Positions 19,487 through 28,630 of a stretch of DNA of 64,000 nt are shown here, in pieces. Below the pieces are notes generated by a model that was given only the letters and a program-made list of their open reading frames with translations, was not told where the DNA came from and ran no database searches. This DNA is from Lysinibacillus fusiformis (GTDB taxonomy: Bacteria > Bacillota > Bacilli > Bacillales_A > Planococcaceae), in the NCBI RefSeq assembly GCF_007362955.1, contig NZ_CP041696.1, positions 3,100,001-3,164,000 on the forward strand, in the 5' to 3' direction. How positions within the stretch are numbered: the stretch's first letter is position 1; each line of letters starts with the position of its first letter. The position numbers were made by a program, and so were the translations under genes.

Positions 19487-19528
19487 AAAAGGAGGGGAGG
19501 AGCTTGCTAGTTCCTTCCTTCTTTTTTA
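19487..19528 (+). terminator. terminator after khpA
   Basis: A purine-rich arm (AAGGAGGGGAGGA) pairs with TTCCTTCCTTCTT using several G-U pairs, followed by T6. It begins directly after the khpA stop. Confidence 0.7.
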
Positions 19529-19595
19529 TATAATAGAACATTGGATATACTAGCCAATGACTAGGCTGAAATGCCATCCCTTAAATGTTGCTTCA

Positions 19596-19660
19596 ATCCC
19601 TCAGGCGAAAGTGGAAGCGTGTTTACTTTCGCCTGGGGCTCTCTAGCACTGATCAGGGAT
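19596..19660 (+). other. stem-loop in rimM leader region
   Basis: A perfect 11-bp stem (19602-19612 with 19625-19635; arm CAGGCGAAAGT) is stacked on a 6-bp outer stem ATCCCT/AGGGAT (19596-19601 with 19655-19660). No T tract follows, so it is not a simple terminator. GCTTC (19590-19594) can instead pair with GAAGC in the loop (19614-19618), giving an exclusive alternative fold. It could be a leader regulating rimM-trmD; no known family recognised. Confidence 0.5.
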
Positions 19661-19701
19661 AGACGAGCATTTTAGCACTTTTCTAACATGAGGTGATCAG
19701 G

Positions 19702-20220
19702 ATGGAATGGTTTAATGTAGGTCGTATTGTTAATACGCATGGTATCCGAGGAGAAGTGCGTATTTTATCGACGACAGATTTTGAAGAACAACGCTTCGCA
19801 GTGGGCAATAAGCTCGCAGCCTTTAAAAAGGACGATAAAAAGCCGACATGGGTAACGATTGAATCGGTGCGTCGTCATAAAAACTTTATCTTATTAACAT
19901 TTGAAGGCATGCACAATATTAATTTAGTTGAGCCGTTTAAAGAAGGCATGCTAAAAGTAACGAAAGATCAAATGGAAGATGATTTGTTAGAAGAAAACGA
20001 ATATTTCTACCATGACATCATCGGTTGTTCTGTTATCTCTGAAGAGGGAGAAACAATCGGCGAGATTAAAGATATTTTAGAAACTGGCGCAAATGATGTA
20101 TGGGTAATAAAAGGCGTAAAAGGTAAAGAGCATTACATCCCATACATTGAAGATATCGTTAAAGATATCAATATTGATGAAAAAGTCATTACAATTCATG
20201 TGATGGAAGGTTTATTATAA
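19702..20220 (+). CDS. rimM: 16S rRNA processing protein RimM
   Basis: Assists maturation of the 30S head by binding S19. The N-terminal beta-barrel starts [19 protein letters not shown] and a C-terminal PRC-barrel (about 95-170) contains [12 protein letters not shown]. The start is ATG 19702, 6 bases after GAGGTG; the open frame reaches GTG 19693 but that overlaps the ribosome site. 172 residues is near B. subtilis (174). Its stop shares a base with the trmD start. Confidence 0.95.
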   Translation: MEWFNVGRIVNTHGIRGEVRILSTTDFEEQRFAVGNKLAAFKKDDKKPTWVTIESVRRHKNFILLTFEGMHNINLVEPFKEGMLKVTKDQMEDDLLEENEYFYHDIIGCSVISEEGETIGEIKDILETGANDVWVIKGVKGKEHYIPYIEDIVKDINIDEKVITIHVMEGLL

Positions 20221-20948
20221 TGAATATTCAAGTGCTGAGCCTGTTTCCGGATATGTTTACAGGTGTATTTGGAGCATCGATATTAAAGAAGGCGCAAGAA
20301 AAAGGCGCAGTGCAGCTCTCTGTCACAGATATCCGTGAGTATTCGGGTAATAAGCACAAACAGGTAGATGATTATCCGTACGGTGGAGGCGCAGGAATGG
20401 TGTTAAAACCTGAGCCGATGTTTAGTGCTGTTGAGGCGATTACAGCAGGTAAAAAGCCGCGTATCATCTTAATGTGCCCACAGGGTGAACGCTTCACACA
20501 AAAGAAGGCAGAAGAGCTTGCGAAAGAGGAAGAACTTGTCTTTTTATGTGGTCACTACGAGGGCTATGATGAGCGTATTCGTGAGCATCTTGTGACCGAT
20601 GAAATTTCTATTGGAGATTTCGTCTTAACAGGTGGAGAACTTGGTGCAATGACAGTGATTGATAGCATTGTACGTCTTTTACCTGGCGTATTAGGACAAG
20701 AAGACTCACATATTCAAGATTCATTTTCGACTGGTTTACTCGAGCACCCTCATTATACACGGCCTGCAGAATTCCGTGGTATGAAAGTACCTGATGTATT
20801 AATGTCAGGCAATCATGCAAAGATTGACGAGTGGCGTGAGGAGCAATCGCTGAAAAGAACGTTCGAGCGTCGTCCGGATTTACTCGAGCATTACCCTTTA
20901 ACAGAGAAGCAAAAAGCGTATATTGAAAAATTAAAAAACGAACAATAA
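20220..20948 (+). CDS. trmD: tRNA (guanine-N1)-methyltransferase TrmD
   Basis: SAM-dependent enzyme that methylates G37 of tRNAs to prevent frameshifting. A SPOUT knotted fold is indicated by [11 protein letters not shown] and [15 protein letters not shown]; the N-terminus [13 protein letters not shown] is typical. 242 residues against 243 in B. subtilis. The ATG overlaps the rimM TAA by one base (TAATG), so translation is coupled. The stop lies directly at the foot of the L19 leader stem. Confidence 0.96.
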   Translation: MNIQVLSLFPDMFTGVFGASILKKAQEKGAVQLSVTDIREYSGNKHKQVDDYPYGGGAGMVLKPEPMFSAVEAITAGKKPRIILMCPQGERFTQKKAEELAKEEELVFLCGHYEGYDERIREHLVTDEISIGDFVLTGGELGAMTVIDSIVRLLPGVLGQEDSHIQDSFSTGLLEHPHYTRPAEFRGMKVPDVLMSGNHAKIDEWREEQSLKRTFERRPDLLEHYPLTEKQKAYIEKLKNEQ

Positions 20949-21056
20949 AGATGCTTGCTTGCATTCGCATTTTGTGATAACATCTACTTTGTGCTTCTAT
21001 GTGAAGTGCTGAATCACGGTGTTCCGCTGTGGCATAGATTGCGTGCAAGAGCATCT
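20949..21056 (+). ncRNA. L19 leader (rplS 5' regulatory RNA)
   Basis: A long closing stem joins AGATGCT (20949-20955) and CTTGCA (20958-20963) to TGCAAG (21044-21049) and AGCATCT (21050-21056), all perfect with a TG bulge. Inside are further stems such as CTTC/GAAG around 20994-21006 and CACGG/CCG...GTG around 21016-21030. Position directly before rplS and the architecture match the L19 leader family of Bacillales, thought to let L19 repress its own synthesis. Confidence 0.8.
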
Positions 21057-21074
21057 GTCTAAGGAGAGAAAACA

Positions 21075-21419
21075 ATGTCAAACATTATTACAGAAATTAC
21101 TAAGGCTCAGCTTCGCACTGATCTACCAACTTTCCGTCCTGGTGATACTGTTAAGGTACACGTGAAAGTAGTAGAGGGTACTCGTGAACGTATCCAAGTA
21201 TACGAAGGTGTAGTTATCAAACGTCGTGGTGGCGGTATTAGCGAAACTTTCACAGTTCGTAAAATTTCTTACGGTGTAGGTGTTGAACGTACATTCCCTG
21301 TACACACACCAAAAATCGCTAACTTAGAAGTTGTACGTCGTGGTAAAGTACGTCGTGCTAAACTTTACTACCTACGTAACCTACGTGGTAAAGCTGCTCG
21401 TATTAAAGAAATTCGATAA
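21075..21419 (+). CDS. rplS: 50S ribosomal protein L19
   Basis: Large-subunit protein at the 30S-50S interface. [16 protein letters not shown] and [15 protein letters not shown] are signature stretches; 114 residues is standard. AAGGAGAG lies 8 bases before the ATG, just downstream of the structured leader, so leader folding could control access to it. A strong terminator follows. Confidence 0.97.
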   Translation: MSNIITEITKAQLRTDLPTFRPGDTVKVHVKVVEGTRERIQVYEGVVIKRRGGGISETFTVRKISYGVGVERTFPVHTPKIANLEVVRRGKVRRAKLYYLRNLRGKAARIKEIR

Positions 21420-21435
21420 TTATGACTTAAAAGTG

Positions 21436-21466
21436 AGGGGCTTGTGTAGCAAGCCCCTTTTCTTTT
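21436..21466 (+). terminator. terminator after rplS
   Basis: Perfect 8-bp GC-rich stem GGGGCTTG/CAAGCCCC (21437-21444 with 21450-21457), loop TGTAG, then TTTTCTTTTT. Confidence 0.92.
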
Positions 21467-21469
21467 TGC

Positions 21470-21499
21470 TTGTCATCTTAAATAGCTATCATCTAAAAT
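21470..21499 (+). promoter_or_regulatory. candidate promoter for lepB
   Basis: TTGTCA (21470-21475), 18-bp spacer, TAAAAT (21494-21499), 27 bases before lepB and immediately after the rplS terminator. Confidence 0.45.
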
Positions 21500-21525
21500 G
21501 AAGGTAGACAAGGGGGCAGTTCTCA

Positions 21526-22092
21526 ATGGAAAAACAAGTGAAAGAAAAGAATGAGTTATGGGAATGGACAAAGGCGCTTCTAATTGCATTTGCGATTGCA
21601 GCAGTTATTCGTTATTTTTTATTTACACCAATTGCAGTAGATGGTGAGTCCATGATGCCAACCCTTGAAGATGGCGACCGTATGATTGTGAACAAAATCG
21701 GTTATAAAATTGGTGAACCTAAACGCTTTGATATCGTTGTGTTCCATGCGCCAGAGCAAAAAAATTACATTAAACGTGTAATTGGGTTACCAGGTGATAC
21801 ATTGGAATATAGAGATGATCAGTTATACATTAATGGTGAAGCGATAGATGAACCTTATTTAGATGCCTATAAAGCAGAAATTTCAGAGGGGACGTTAACG
21901 GAAGATTTTACGTTAAAGGATATCGATGTTTCGCTTAATGATGGAATTCCCGAAGGTTATGTTTTTGTTATGGGAGATAATCGTCGATATAGTAAGGATA
22001 GTCGACATATCGGTATTATCGATCAAAAAGAAATTATCGGTAATACAAGCCTGATTTTTTGGCCATTTAGTGATATTAAAATTGTAAAATAG
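21526..22092 (+). CDS. lepB: type I signal peptidase
   Basis: Membrane serine protease that removes signal peptides from exported proteins on the outer face of the membrane. One N-terminal membrane anchor (about 15-35), then the catalytic Ser42 in ESMMPTL and general-base Lys83 in YIKRVIGLPGD, and box GDNRRYSKDSRHIG near the C-terminus. 188 residues and a single anchor fit the Gram-positive SipS/SipT type. GGGGG precedes the ATG. The rplS-lepB-rbgA order is common in Bacillales. Confidence 0.95.
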   Translation: MEKQVKEKNELWEWTKALLIAFAIAAVIRYFLFTPIAVDGESMMPTLEDGDRMIVNKIGYKIGEPKRFDIVVFHAPEQKNYIKRVIGLPGDTLEYRDDQLYINGEAIDEPYLDAYKAEISEGTLTEDFTLKDIDVSLNDGIPEGYVFVMGDNRRYSKDSRHIGIIDQKEIIGNTSLIFWPFSDIKIVK

Positions 22093-22099
22093 CTTATTG

Positions 22100-22130
22100 A
22101 AGGGGAGCGGACAACTCTCCCTTTTTCTTT
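22100..22130 (+). terminator. terminator after lepB
   Basis: AAGGGGAG pairs with CTCTCCCTT (one bulge), 7-base loop, then TTTTTCTTTT. Moderate strength; some readthrough into rbgA is possible. Confidence 0.65.
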
Positions 22131-22148
22131 TGATTAGGAGGTACATGT

Positions 22149-23024
22149 ATGACAATTCAATGGTTTCCGGGGCATATGGCGAAAGCTCGCCGCCAAGTAA
22201 CTGAAAATCTAAAGCTAGTAGATATTATTTTTGAATTAATCGATGCACGTTTGCCGCTATCATCGCGTAATCCGATGATAGACGAGGTTATAAACCAAAA
22301 AACACGTCTTCTTATTTTAAATAAGGCAGATATGGCAGATGAGCAAGAAACGCGCAGATGGGTGCAGTATTTTGCAGACCGTGGGCATAAAGCGGTTGCT
22401 ATAAATTCGCTTGAAGGTAAAGGTTTGCAGCAGGTAACAAAGGCAGCACAGGAATTGTTACAAGAAAAGTTTGATCGCATGAAAGCACGAGGAATGAAAC
22501 CACGAGCGATTCGAGCGATGATTGTTGGTATACCCAATGTTGGTAAATCGACACTGATTAACCGTTTGGCTAAGAAGAACATTGCTAAAACAGGTAACAC
22601 ACCAGGTGTTACAAAAGCTCAGCAATGGATTAAAGTAGGTAAAGAGTTAGAGTTACTCGATACACCGGGAATTTTATGGCCGAAATTCGAGGACCAAGAG
22701 GTTGGCTATAAGCTTGCGTTAACAGGTGCCATTAAAGATACCATTACAAATATGGAGGATTTGGCAGTATATGGTTTACATTTCTTGTCAGTTCATTATC
22801 CAACACGGATGGAAGAGCGATATGGATTCCATTTAATTCATGAAGATTTAGTCGAAACTTTCGATCATATCGGGAAGCTTCGTCGTGTATTTAGCACAGG
22901 TGGCGAAATTGATTATGACCAAGTAGCGCAGTTGATTGTGCGTGATATTCGTGGTCAACAATTAGGGAAACTAACATTTGATTTTGTTGATGAACAGCTT
23001 GAAAAGGAAGCAGAGCAGCAATAG
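22149..23024 (+). CDS. rbgA: ribosome biogenesis GTPase RbgA (YlqF)
   Basis: GTPase needed for a late step of 50S assembly. The motifs are circularly permuted, as expected: G4 NKAD at about 57-60 comes before G1 GIPNVGKST at 127-135 and G3 DTPG near 175. A C-terminal ANTAR-like RNA-binding region follows. The N-terminus [14 protein letters not shown] is diagnostic. 291 residues, close to B. subtilis (282). TTAGGAGG is upstream; a strong terminator lies after it. Confidence 0.96.
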   Translation: MTIQWFPGHMAKARRQVTENLKLVDIIFELIDARLPLSSRNPMIDEVINQKTRLLILNKADMADEQETRRWVQYFADRGHKAVAINSLEGKGLQQVTKAAQELLQEKFDRMKARGMKPRAIRAMIVGIPNVGKSTLINRLAKKNIAKTGNTPGVTKAQQWIKVGKELELLDTPGILWPKFEDQEVGYKLALTGAIKDTITNMEDLAVYGLHFLSVHYPTRMEERYGFHLIHEDLVETFDHIGKLRRVFSTGGEIDYDQVAQLIVRDIRGQQLGKLTFDFVDEQLEKEAEQQ

Positions 23025-23033
23025 TACCGGCAT

Positions 23034-23084
23034 AAAACTGTCATACTCACACAATAAATTGTGAGCATGACAGTTTTTCTTTTA
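23034..23084 (+). terminator. terminator after rbgA
   Basis: Long stem pairing AAACTGTCAT and CTCACA with TGTGAG and ATGACAGTTT (single mismatch between blocks), small AT loop, then TTTTTCTTTT. Confidence 0.9.
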
Positions 23085-23137
23085 GGAATGGTACTTGTTG
23101 CCGATAAATGATATAGAGTGATAAAAGGGAGTAACGT

Positions 23138-23893
23138 ATGAAAACGATTAAAGAGATTACAACAGCATTGAAAATGGCCGAGGACTGGCACGAATGGATG
23201 AGTGAGATAGCAACCGATGAACGAGCAGGTGTGCAAAAGGCTTGGCTCAGTTGGAAAAAGCGTCAGGATAAAAAACAACAGTTACTACAGGAACACCAAG
23301 CAAAAATTGACTTCGATCATAGTTATGGTGAGGCAAATGCTTTGATTGCTGGTGTTGATGAGGCGGGACGTGGGCCGCTAGCGGGGCCAGTCGTGACTGC
23401 AGCAGTTATTTTACCAAAAGAATGTGAAGCACTTGTTGGTCTAAATGATTCAAAACAGCTATCAAAGGATAAACGCAATACCTTTGCGGCGCTTGTGAAA
23501 AAGCATGCTATCAGTTATTTTATTCACTTTCAGGCAGAAGAAGAGATTGATGCACTAAATATTTATGAAGCAACAAAACAATCCATGAAGATGAGTGTGG
23601 AGTCGTTGCCTATAAAACCTGATTATGTACTTGTTGATGCAATGACATTGCCGATAACTATTCCACAAGATGCCATCATTAAAGGCGACGCCAAAAGTTT
23701 GGCAATTGCGGCTGCCTCCATTTTAGCGAAAACTGCGCGAGATGAGTACATGGAACAATTGGATAAAGAATTTCCTATGTACGGCTTTGCAAAGCATGCA
23801 GGATATGGAACGAAGCAACATTTAGAGGCACTTGAGACGTATGGACCGACGATACATCATCGCAAGTCGTTTGAACCTATAAAATCAATGTAA
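23138..23893 (+). CDS. rnhB: ribonuclease HII
   Basis: Removes ribonucleotides and RNA strands from RNA/DNA hybrids. The catalytic core begins AGVDEAGRGPLAGPV with metal ligands Asp74 and Glu75; further acidic ligands lie in LVDAM. About 70 residues of charged N-terminal extension (KEITTALKMAEDW...) precede the core, as in Bacillus RnhB. AAGGGAG is 8 bases before the ATG. It is followed 15 bases later by ylqG, the B. subtilis order. Confidence 0.95.
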   Translation: MKTIKEITTALKMAEDWHEWMSEIATDERAGVQKAWLSWKKRQDKKQQLLQEHQAKIDFDHSYGEANALIAGVDEAGRGPLAGPVVTAAVILPKECEALVGLNDSKQLSKDKRNTFAALVKKHAISYFIHFQAEEEIDALNIYEATKQSMKMSVESLPIKPDYVLVDAMTLPITIPQDAIIKGDAKSLAIAAASILAKTARDEYMEQLDKEFPMYGFAKHAGYGTKQHLEALETYGPTIHHRKSFEPIKSM

Positions 23894-23908
23894 GAAAGGA
23901 GTATCTAT

Positions 23909-25810
23909 ATGACAGCTACATCATTTAATTCGATACAACTGCAACAAACGGCTTTAACGCCGGTTAACCAGCCACTTGCTTTAAAGCAAGGGCAAGTATT
24001 TCATGGTACGATTAAACAGTTATTTCCAGATCAAATGGCAGAGATACAGGTTGGCAACCAAAAACTAATTGCAAAGCTTGAAGTGCCACTCAAAGCTGGA
24101 GATGCTCACTTCTTTCAAGTGACAGGTACAAGCCCTCAAACAGAGCTGAAGGTTGTCACAGGCCCTATGGCACAAACAACTTCACCGACACAACAGATGA
24201 ATCAGCTACTTGAATCGATGAATCTACCAAAATCAACGGAAATGCAGCAAGTGTTAGCACATTTTATGAAGGCACAAATACCGATTTCTAAGGAGCAACT
24301 CATCCAAGCAGAGATGTGGCTGAAAGCATTGCCAGAAGGTATCTCTAAGGCAGATGCATTGCTAGCTCTGCAAAGAATGGTCGAGCTAAAAATGCCAATG
24401 ACAAATGACGTATTCCAGGCACTTGTCAACGGGCAAAAAACAGCAGGTATGTCTGCGACAATGGATGCTTTTGCACAGCTGTTAGCGAAGGATACAGTCT
24501 TAACAGAAAACCTAAAGCAAAATTTACTGCAACAGGTACAAGCAATTGCGAAACCTTTTGATGTGGAAACAGGCAGCTTAATGCTCGCAAAATCTATAGA
24601 AATATTAAGCAATAGTGCCGGGTCAATAAGCGAGCGCTTACAAGCCTTGAATGTTTTGAAGGATGCTGGTGTGCTCCCACAGCAAGCGACATTACAAAAT
24701 TGGTCTACGCTAATGGCGAACAATACAAAAACTACCCAAGCAAATTCGATGCATCAGGCAGGACAGATCATTCAAACGATTTTAACAGCAAAGCCTGAAA
24801 ATACAGCACAACTCATTGAACAGCTAAAATCATGGACAACCAGTCAAAACTTATTAACGAATGAACAAAAGCAACAGCTAAACCAAATAATAGACAGATT
24901 TAGTCAATTGCCTCCGAGTAAGCAAGCGTTAGAAGTTTTTGCGAAGCAGATGCAAGAACATCTCATCAAGGCATTTGCACAAAATACGCCAGAACGCTTA
25001 TTTACGCAAGATTCCAACGGCTTATCAACAAAAGATCAATTATTGTCGCTATTAAAGCATGAAATAGCCACTCCTGCTCAAAATGAAGCATCGATGCGTA
25101 ATCTCGTGAAGGTAGGGATTGAATCGCCACAGCCAATGATCCAACAAATTCTTACACAAGCAGATGCACATGTACAAAGCTCAATGGATAGTAAAGCAAT
25201 GGAACATGCACTTAAAACGGTTTTAAAAAGTCTAGGAATAAGCTATGAAGCATCGCTAGCTAATAAGTCTGCGGATTTACAGTCGATTGCTCATCAATTA
25301 AAGCCACAGCTCCATACATTGTTGCAGGAAGTACAGGTTACTCCGCAGCTGAGAGAAGCAGCAGAGATGTTAATGACACGAATGAATGGTATGCAGCTTG
25401 CATCGGGTGAAAGTGGCCATCAGCATCAACTTATTATGCAAGTACCACTCGAGTTTTTCGGCAAAAAAATGGATGCAACCTTACAGTGGAATGGGCGTAT
25501 GAAGGATGATGGGAAAATTGATGCCAATTATGCGCGAATCTTATTCTATTTACAAATGGAATCAATGCAAGAGACTGTTATTGATATGCAAGTTCAAAAT
25601 CGTGTAGTTACAGTGACGATATTTAATGAAAACTTTGATATCATTCCACTTGCGGAGCCGTTAAAAGCAGCATTAAAAATTGGCTTAGCTGAAAAAGAAT
25701 ATCAACTATCAGGTGTTTTTATTAAACAATTTGAAAAAGCCAAACCTGAAAAAATGACCGCTGTAGTAGAACAGCAAGAGGGACATAGTGGGGTGGATTT
25801 CCGCATATGA
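23909..25810 (+). CDS. ylqG: YlqG-type protein with FliK-like C-terminal domain
   Basis: A 633-residue Gln- and Met-rich protein in the position of B. subtilis ylqG. It has a small N-terminal beta domain (about 25-90), a long helical middle, and a C-terminal part (about 505-615) resembling the FliK/Flg_hook C-terminal domain that interacts with FlhB. No signal peptide is seen. It is distinct from the real FliK at 46620. GAAAGGAG precedes the ATG and ylqH overlaps its last 4 bases. A role with YlqH is likely from the pairing but no function is established. Confidence 0.8.
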   Translation: MTATSFNSIQLQQTALTPVNQPLALKQGQVFHGTIKQLFPDQMAEIQVGNQKLIAKLEVPLKAGDAHFFQVTGTSPQTELKVVTGPMAQTTSPTQQMNQLLESMNLPKSTEMQQVLAHFMKAQIPISKEQLIQAEMWLKALPEGISKADALLALQRMVELKMPMTNDVFQALVNGQKTAGMSATMDAFAQLLAKDTVLTENLKQNLLQQVQAIAKPFDVETGSLMLAKSIEILSNSAGSISERLQALNVLKDAGVLPQQATLQNWSTLMANNTKTTQANSMHQAGQIIQTILTAKPENTAQLIEQLKSWTTSQNLLTNEQKQQLNQIIDRFSQLPPSKQALEVFAKQMQEHLIKAFAQNTPERLFTQDSNGLSTKDQLLSLLKHEIATPAQNEASMRNLVKVGIESPQPMIQQILTQADAHVQSSMDSKAMEHALKTVLKSLGISYEASLANKSADLQSIAHQLKPQLHTLLQEVQVTPQLREAAEMLMTRMNGMQLASGESGHQHQLIMQVPLEFFGKKMDATLQWNGRMKDDGKIDANYARILFYLQMESMQETVIDMQVQNRVVTVTIFNENFDIIPLAEPLKAALKIGLAEKEYQLSGVFIKQFEKAKPEKMTAVVEQQEGHSGVDFRI

Positions 25811-26109
25811 GTGAAGAAAAAATTACTCGAAAAGAAGCAATTGCCCTTACATATAAGCAAGGTAAATTTGATAGTCCGATGGTAGTTGCAAAAGGAAAAG
25901 GGAAAGTTGCAGAAAACATATTAGCACGTGCGAATGAGCATGATGTGCCGATTTATGAAGATCCAAACCTCGTACAATTACTTGGACAGTTAGATTTAAA
26001 TGAGTCGATACCTGAAGAATTATATCAGGCTGTGGCTGAAGTTTTTGCGTTTATTTATCGTTTAGATCAACAGCATGGACAAAATAACGAAAAAAATAAA
26101 GTATTCTGA
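25807..26109 (+). CDS. ylqH: YlqH, FlhB cytoplasmic-domain homologue
   Basis: A 100-residue protein matching only the C-terminal cytoplasmic domain of FlhB (export switch). Compared with the FlhB in this window it keeps VVAKGKGKVAENILARANEHDVPIYEDP and IPEELYQAVAEVFAFIYRL, but the NPTH self-cleavage motif is absent: the equivalent stretch reads ITRKEAIALTY. It has no membrane segments. Translation is coupled to ylqG (ATGA overlap). Such stand-alone FlhB domains are conserved in Bacilli with unknown role. Confidence 0.85.
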   Translation: MSEEKITRKEAIALTYKQGKFDSPMVVAKGKGKVAENILARANEHDVPIYEDPNLVQLLGQLDLNESIPEELYQAVAEVFAFIYRLDQQHGQNNEKNKVF

Positions 26110-26190
26110 TTTTTAGAATTCTCTGTTTTAGTACACAAAGTAGAAAAAACCGACATAATAAACTATAAAATTCGAAAAAAAGACAAAGTG

Positions 26191-26219
26191 TAGACTTTAT
26201 CAGAATCTTTAGTTAGAAT
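26191..26219 (+). promoter_or_regulatory. candidate promoter for sucCD
   Basis: TAGACT (26191-26196), 17-bp spacer, TAGAAT (26214-26219), 49 bases before sucC. Weak but the only good pair in the gap after ylqH. Confidence 0.35.
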
Positions 26220-26268
26220 AGATATGTTAGTAAAACAATTTTGCATATGTTTGATGGGAGGATGTATT

Positions 26269-27429
26269 ATGAATATCCATGAATATCAAGGGAAAGAGAT
26301 TCTTAGAAAATATGGTGTAGCTGTACCCAACGGAAAAGTTGCGTTTTCCCCTGATGAAGCAGTGAAGGTAGCGAAAGAGCTTGGCTCAAACGTCACGGTA
26401 GTCAAGGCGCAAATTCATGCGGGTGGGCGTGGTAAAGCAGGTGGTGTGAAAATCGCTAAAAACCTGGATGAGGTACGAACTTACGCAAAGGGATTACTAG
26501 GGAAAATTTTAGTGACACATCAAACAGGTCCTGAAGGAAAAGAAGTAAAACGCTTATACATTGAAGAGGGTTCGGATATTCAAAAAGAATATTATTTGAG
26601 TTTAGTATTAGACCGCGCTACATCTCGTGTAACGGTGATGGGTTCTGAAGAGGGCGGTATGGATATTGAAGAAGTAGCGGAAGAGCACCCAGAAAAAATC
26701 TTCAAAGAAGTTGTTGACCCAGTAATCGGTTTAACAAGCTTCCAAGCACGTCGCATGGCGTTTAATATGAATATTCCAGCAAACCTAGTAGGGAAAGCTG
26801 TTAAATTAATGTTAGGCTTATATCAAGCATTTATCGACAAGGATGCATCTATTGTAGAAATTAATCCACTAGTTGTAACTGGACAAGGGGAAGTCTTAGC
26901 GTTAGATGCTAAATTCAACTTTGATGCAAATGCATTGTACCGTCATAAAGATATTGTCGAGTTACGCGATTTTGATGAAGAAGATGCAAAAGAAATCGAG
27001 GCTTCAAAATATGACCTAAGCTATATTTCACTAGACGGCAACATTGGCTGTATGGTAAATGGAGCTGGTCTTGCAATGGCGACAATGGATACAATAAGCT
27101 ATTACGGCGGCAGTCCCGCTAACTTCCTTGATGTTGGGGGCGGCGCTACGGCTGAAAAAGTAACCGAAGCATTCAAAATTATCCTTTCTGATTCACATGT
27201 AAAAGGAATTTTTGTCAATATATTTGGTGGAATTATGAAATGTAACATTATCGCTGAAGGTGTCGTAACAGCAGCGAAAGAAATTGGTTTAGCTGTACCG
27301 TTAGTAGTTCGTTTAGAAGGTACGAATGTAGAACTTGGAAAAGAAATCTTAAACGCATCTGGTTTAAACATCGTGGCAGCAGATTCAATGGCTGACGGTG
27401 CTCAAAAAATTGTGGGACTAGTAGGCTAA
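26269..27429 (+). CDS. sucC: succinyl-CoA synthetase beta subunit
   Basis: Beta chain of the TCA-cycle ligase interconverting succinyl-CoA and succinate with nucleoside triphosphate formation. An ATP-grasp domain (1-240; [18 protein letters not shown]) is followed by the CoA-ligase domain with [18 protein letters not shown]. Start ATG 26269 gives [10 protein letters not shown] with GGGAGGA upstream; the frame continues to ATG 26224 but that N-terminus is not family-like. 386 residues, as in B. subtilis (385). sucD follows at 17 bases. Confidence 0.96.
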   Translation: MNIHEYQGKEILRKYGVAVPNGKVAFSPDEAVKVAKELGSNVTVVKAQIHAGGRGKAGGVKIAKNLDEVRTYAKGLLGKILVTHQTGPEGKEVKRLYIEEGSDIQKEYYLSLVLDRATSRVTVMGSEEGGMDIEEVAEEHPEKIFKEVVDPVIGLTSFQARRMAFNMNIPANLVGKAVKLMLGLYQAFIDKDASIVEINPLVVTGQGEVLALDAKFNFDANALYRHKDIVELRDFDEEDAKEIEASKYDLSYISLDGNIGCMVNGAGLAMATMDTISYYGGSPANFLDVGGGATAEKVTEAFKIILSDSHVKGIFVNIFGGIMKCNIIAEGVVTAAKEIGLAVPLVVRLEGTNVELGKEILNASGLNIVAADSMADGAQKIVGLVG

Positions 27430-27446
27430 GGAAGGCAGGGAGAACA

Positions 27447-28349
27447 ATGGCTGTATTTATTAATAAAGATACAAAGGTAATTGTACAAGGAATTACAGGC
27501 GAAACAGCGCTATTCCATACGAAGCAAATGCTAGACTATGGTACAAAAATCGTAGCAGGCGTAACACCTGGTAAAGGTGGTCTTGAAATCGAAGGTGTAC
27601 CTGTATTTAATACAGTAACAGAAGCCGTAGCAGCAACTGGTGCAACAGCATCGGTTATTTACGTGCCTGCGCCATTTGCAGCAGATGCGATTTTAGAAGC
27701 TGTGGATGCTGAACTAGAACTAACAATTTGTATTACAGAGCATATTCCTGTCCTTGATATGGTAAAAGTTAAACGTTATATGGAAGGCAAAAAAACACGC
27801 CTAGTTGGTCCAAACTGTCCAGGTGTTATTACAGCCGATGAATGTAAGATTGGTATTATGCCAGGATATATTCATACTAAAGGCCATGTAGGGGTGGTTT
27901 CTCGTTCCGGGACATTAACATATGAGGCAGTTCACCAATTAACACAAGCTGGTATTGGTCAAACAACAGCTGTTGGTATTGGAGGAGACCCTGTTAATGG
28001 GACAAACTTTATCGATGCACTTGAAGCATTCAACAATGACTCTGAGACATACGCAGTTGTCATGATTGGTGAAATTGGTGGTACAGCTGAGGAGGAAGCC
28101 GCTGAATGGATAAAAGCAAATATGACAAAACCTGTCGTTGGCTTTATCGGCGGACAAACAGCTCCTCCAGGAAAACGAATGGGCCACGCAGGTGCCATTA
28201 TTTCTGGTGGTAAAGGAACAGCAGCTGAAAAAATTAAAGCTATGAATGCGGCTGGCATTGAAGTAGCAGAAACCCCTTCAGTTATTGGTGAGACACTTAT
28301 TAAAGTAATTAAAGAAAAAGGGCTATACGAAAAGTGTAAAACCCATTAA
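27447..28349 (+). CDS. sucD: succinyl-CoA synthetase alpha subunit
   Basis: Alpha chain that binds CoA and carries the phosphohistidine intermediate. [19 protein letters not shown] is the CoA-binding N-terminus; the active histidine lies in [17 protein letters not shown]. 300 residues as in B. subtilis. GGCAGGGAG precedes the ATG. Transcribed with sucC and closed by a strong terminator. Confidence 0.97.
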   Translation: MAVFINKDTKVIVQGITGETALFHTKQMLDYGTKIVAGVTPGKGGLEIEGVPVFNTVTEAVAATGATASVIYVPAPFAADAILEAVDAELELTICITEHIPVLDMVKVKRYMEGKKTRLVGPNCPGVITADECKIGIMPGYIHTKGHVGVVSRSGTLTYEAVHQLTQAGIGQTTAVGIGGDPVNGTNFIDALEAFNNDSETYAVVMIGEIGGTAEEEAAEWIKANMTKPVVGFIGGQTAPPGKRMGHAGAIISGGKGTAAEKIKAMNAAGIEVAETPSVIGETLIKVIKEKGLYEKCKTH

Positions 28350-28354
28350 AATGG

Positions 28355-28385
28355 AAGATGTAGCACATTGTGGCTACATCTTTTT
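28355..28385 (+). terminator. terminator after sucD
   Basis: Perfect 10-bp stem AAGATGTAGC/GCTACATCTT (28355-28364 with 28373-28382), 8-base loop, T-rich tail. Confidence 0.9.
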
Positions 28386-28394
28386 CTCTGTCTA

Positions 28395-28557
28395 CGTATT
28401 TGCACTGTATGTTTAAGTCCGCTTCGACGCCCGATTTAAAGTGATGGAACTTTTACTTTTGTTTCGAAATTACCATCATTGGAGGCTTACATGATGTCAG
28501 TGATGTCAAAGGTCGTAGCGTTTTTCACAGACGTGTAAGCGGGCGAATGCAAATACG
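28395..28557 (+). repeat. 163-bp structured element with inverted ends, upstream of dprA
   Basis: Ends are perfect inverted repeats CGTATTTGCA (28395-28404) and TGCAAATACG (28548-28557). A second pair GTCCGCTT (28417-28424)/AAGCGGGC (28537-28544) continues the stem. Inside are GTGATGG/CCATCAT (28441-28447 with 28473-28479) and a tandem TGATGTCA. A 15-codon frame (28491-28538) with GGAGG 5 bases upstream sits in it. It could be a small non-autonomous element or a structured RNA; not recognised. Between it and dprA a weak AT-rich hairpin (about 28579-28606) precedes the dprA ribosome site. Confidence 0.5.
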
Positions 28558-28630
28558 CTTTTCTACTTTTATTGTGGTGAAATGAAAAATGCGGTCATTT
28601 AATTTCTTCTATTAAAAAGGAGGTTTTTAG

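Noticed and set aside
25807-26109. ylqH as a truncated flhB pseudogene
   Set aside because: Intact frame with its own coupled start, and the same short gene occurs at this place in B. subtilis; it is a conserved stand-alone domain.
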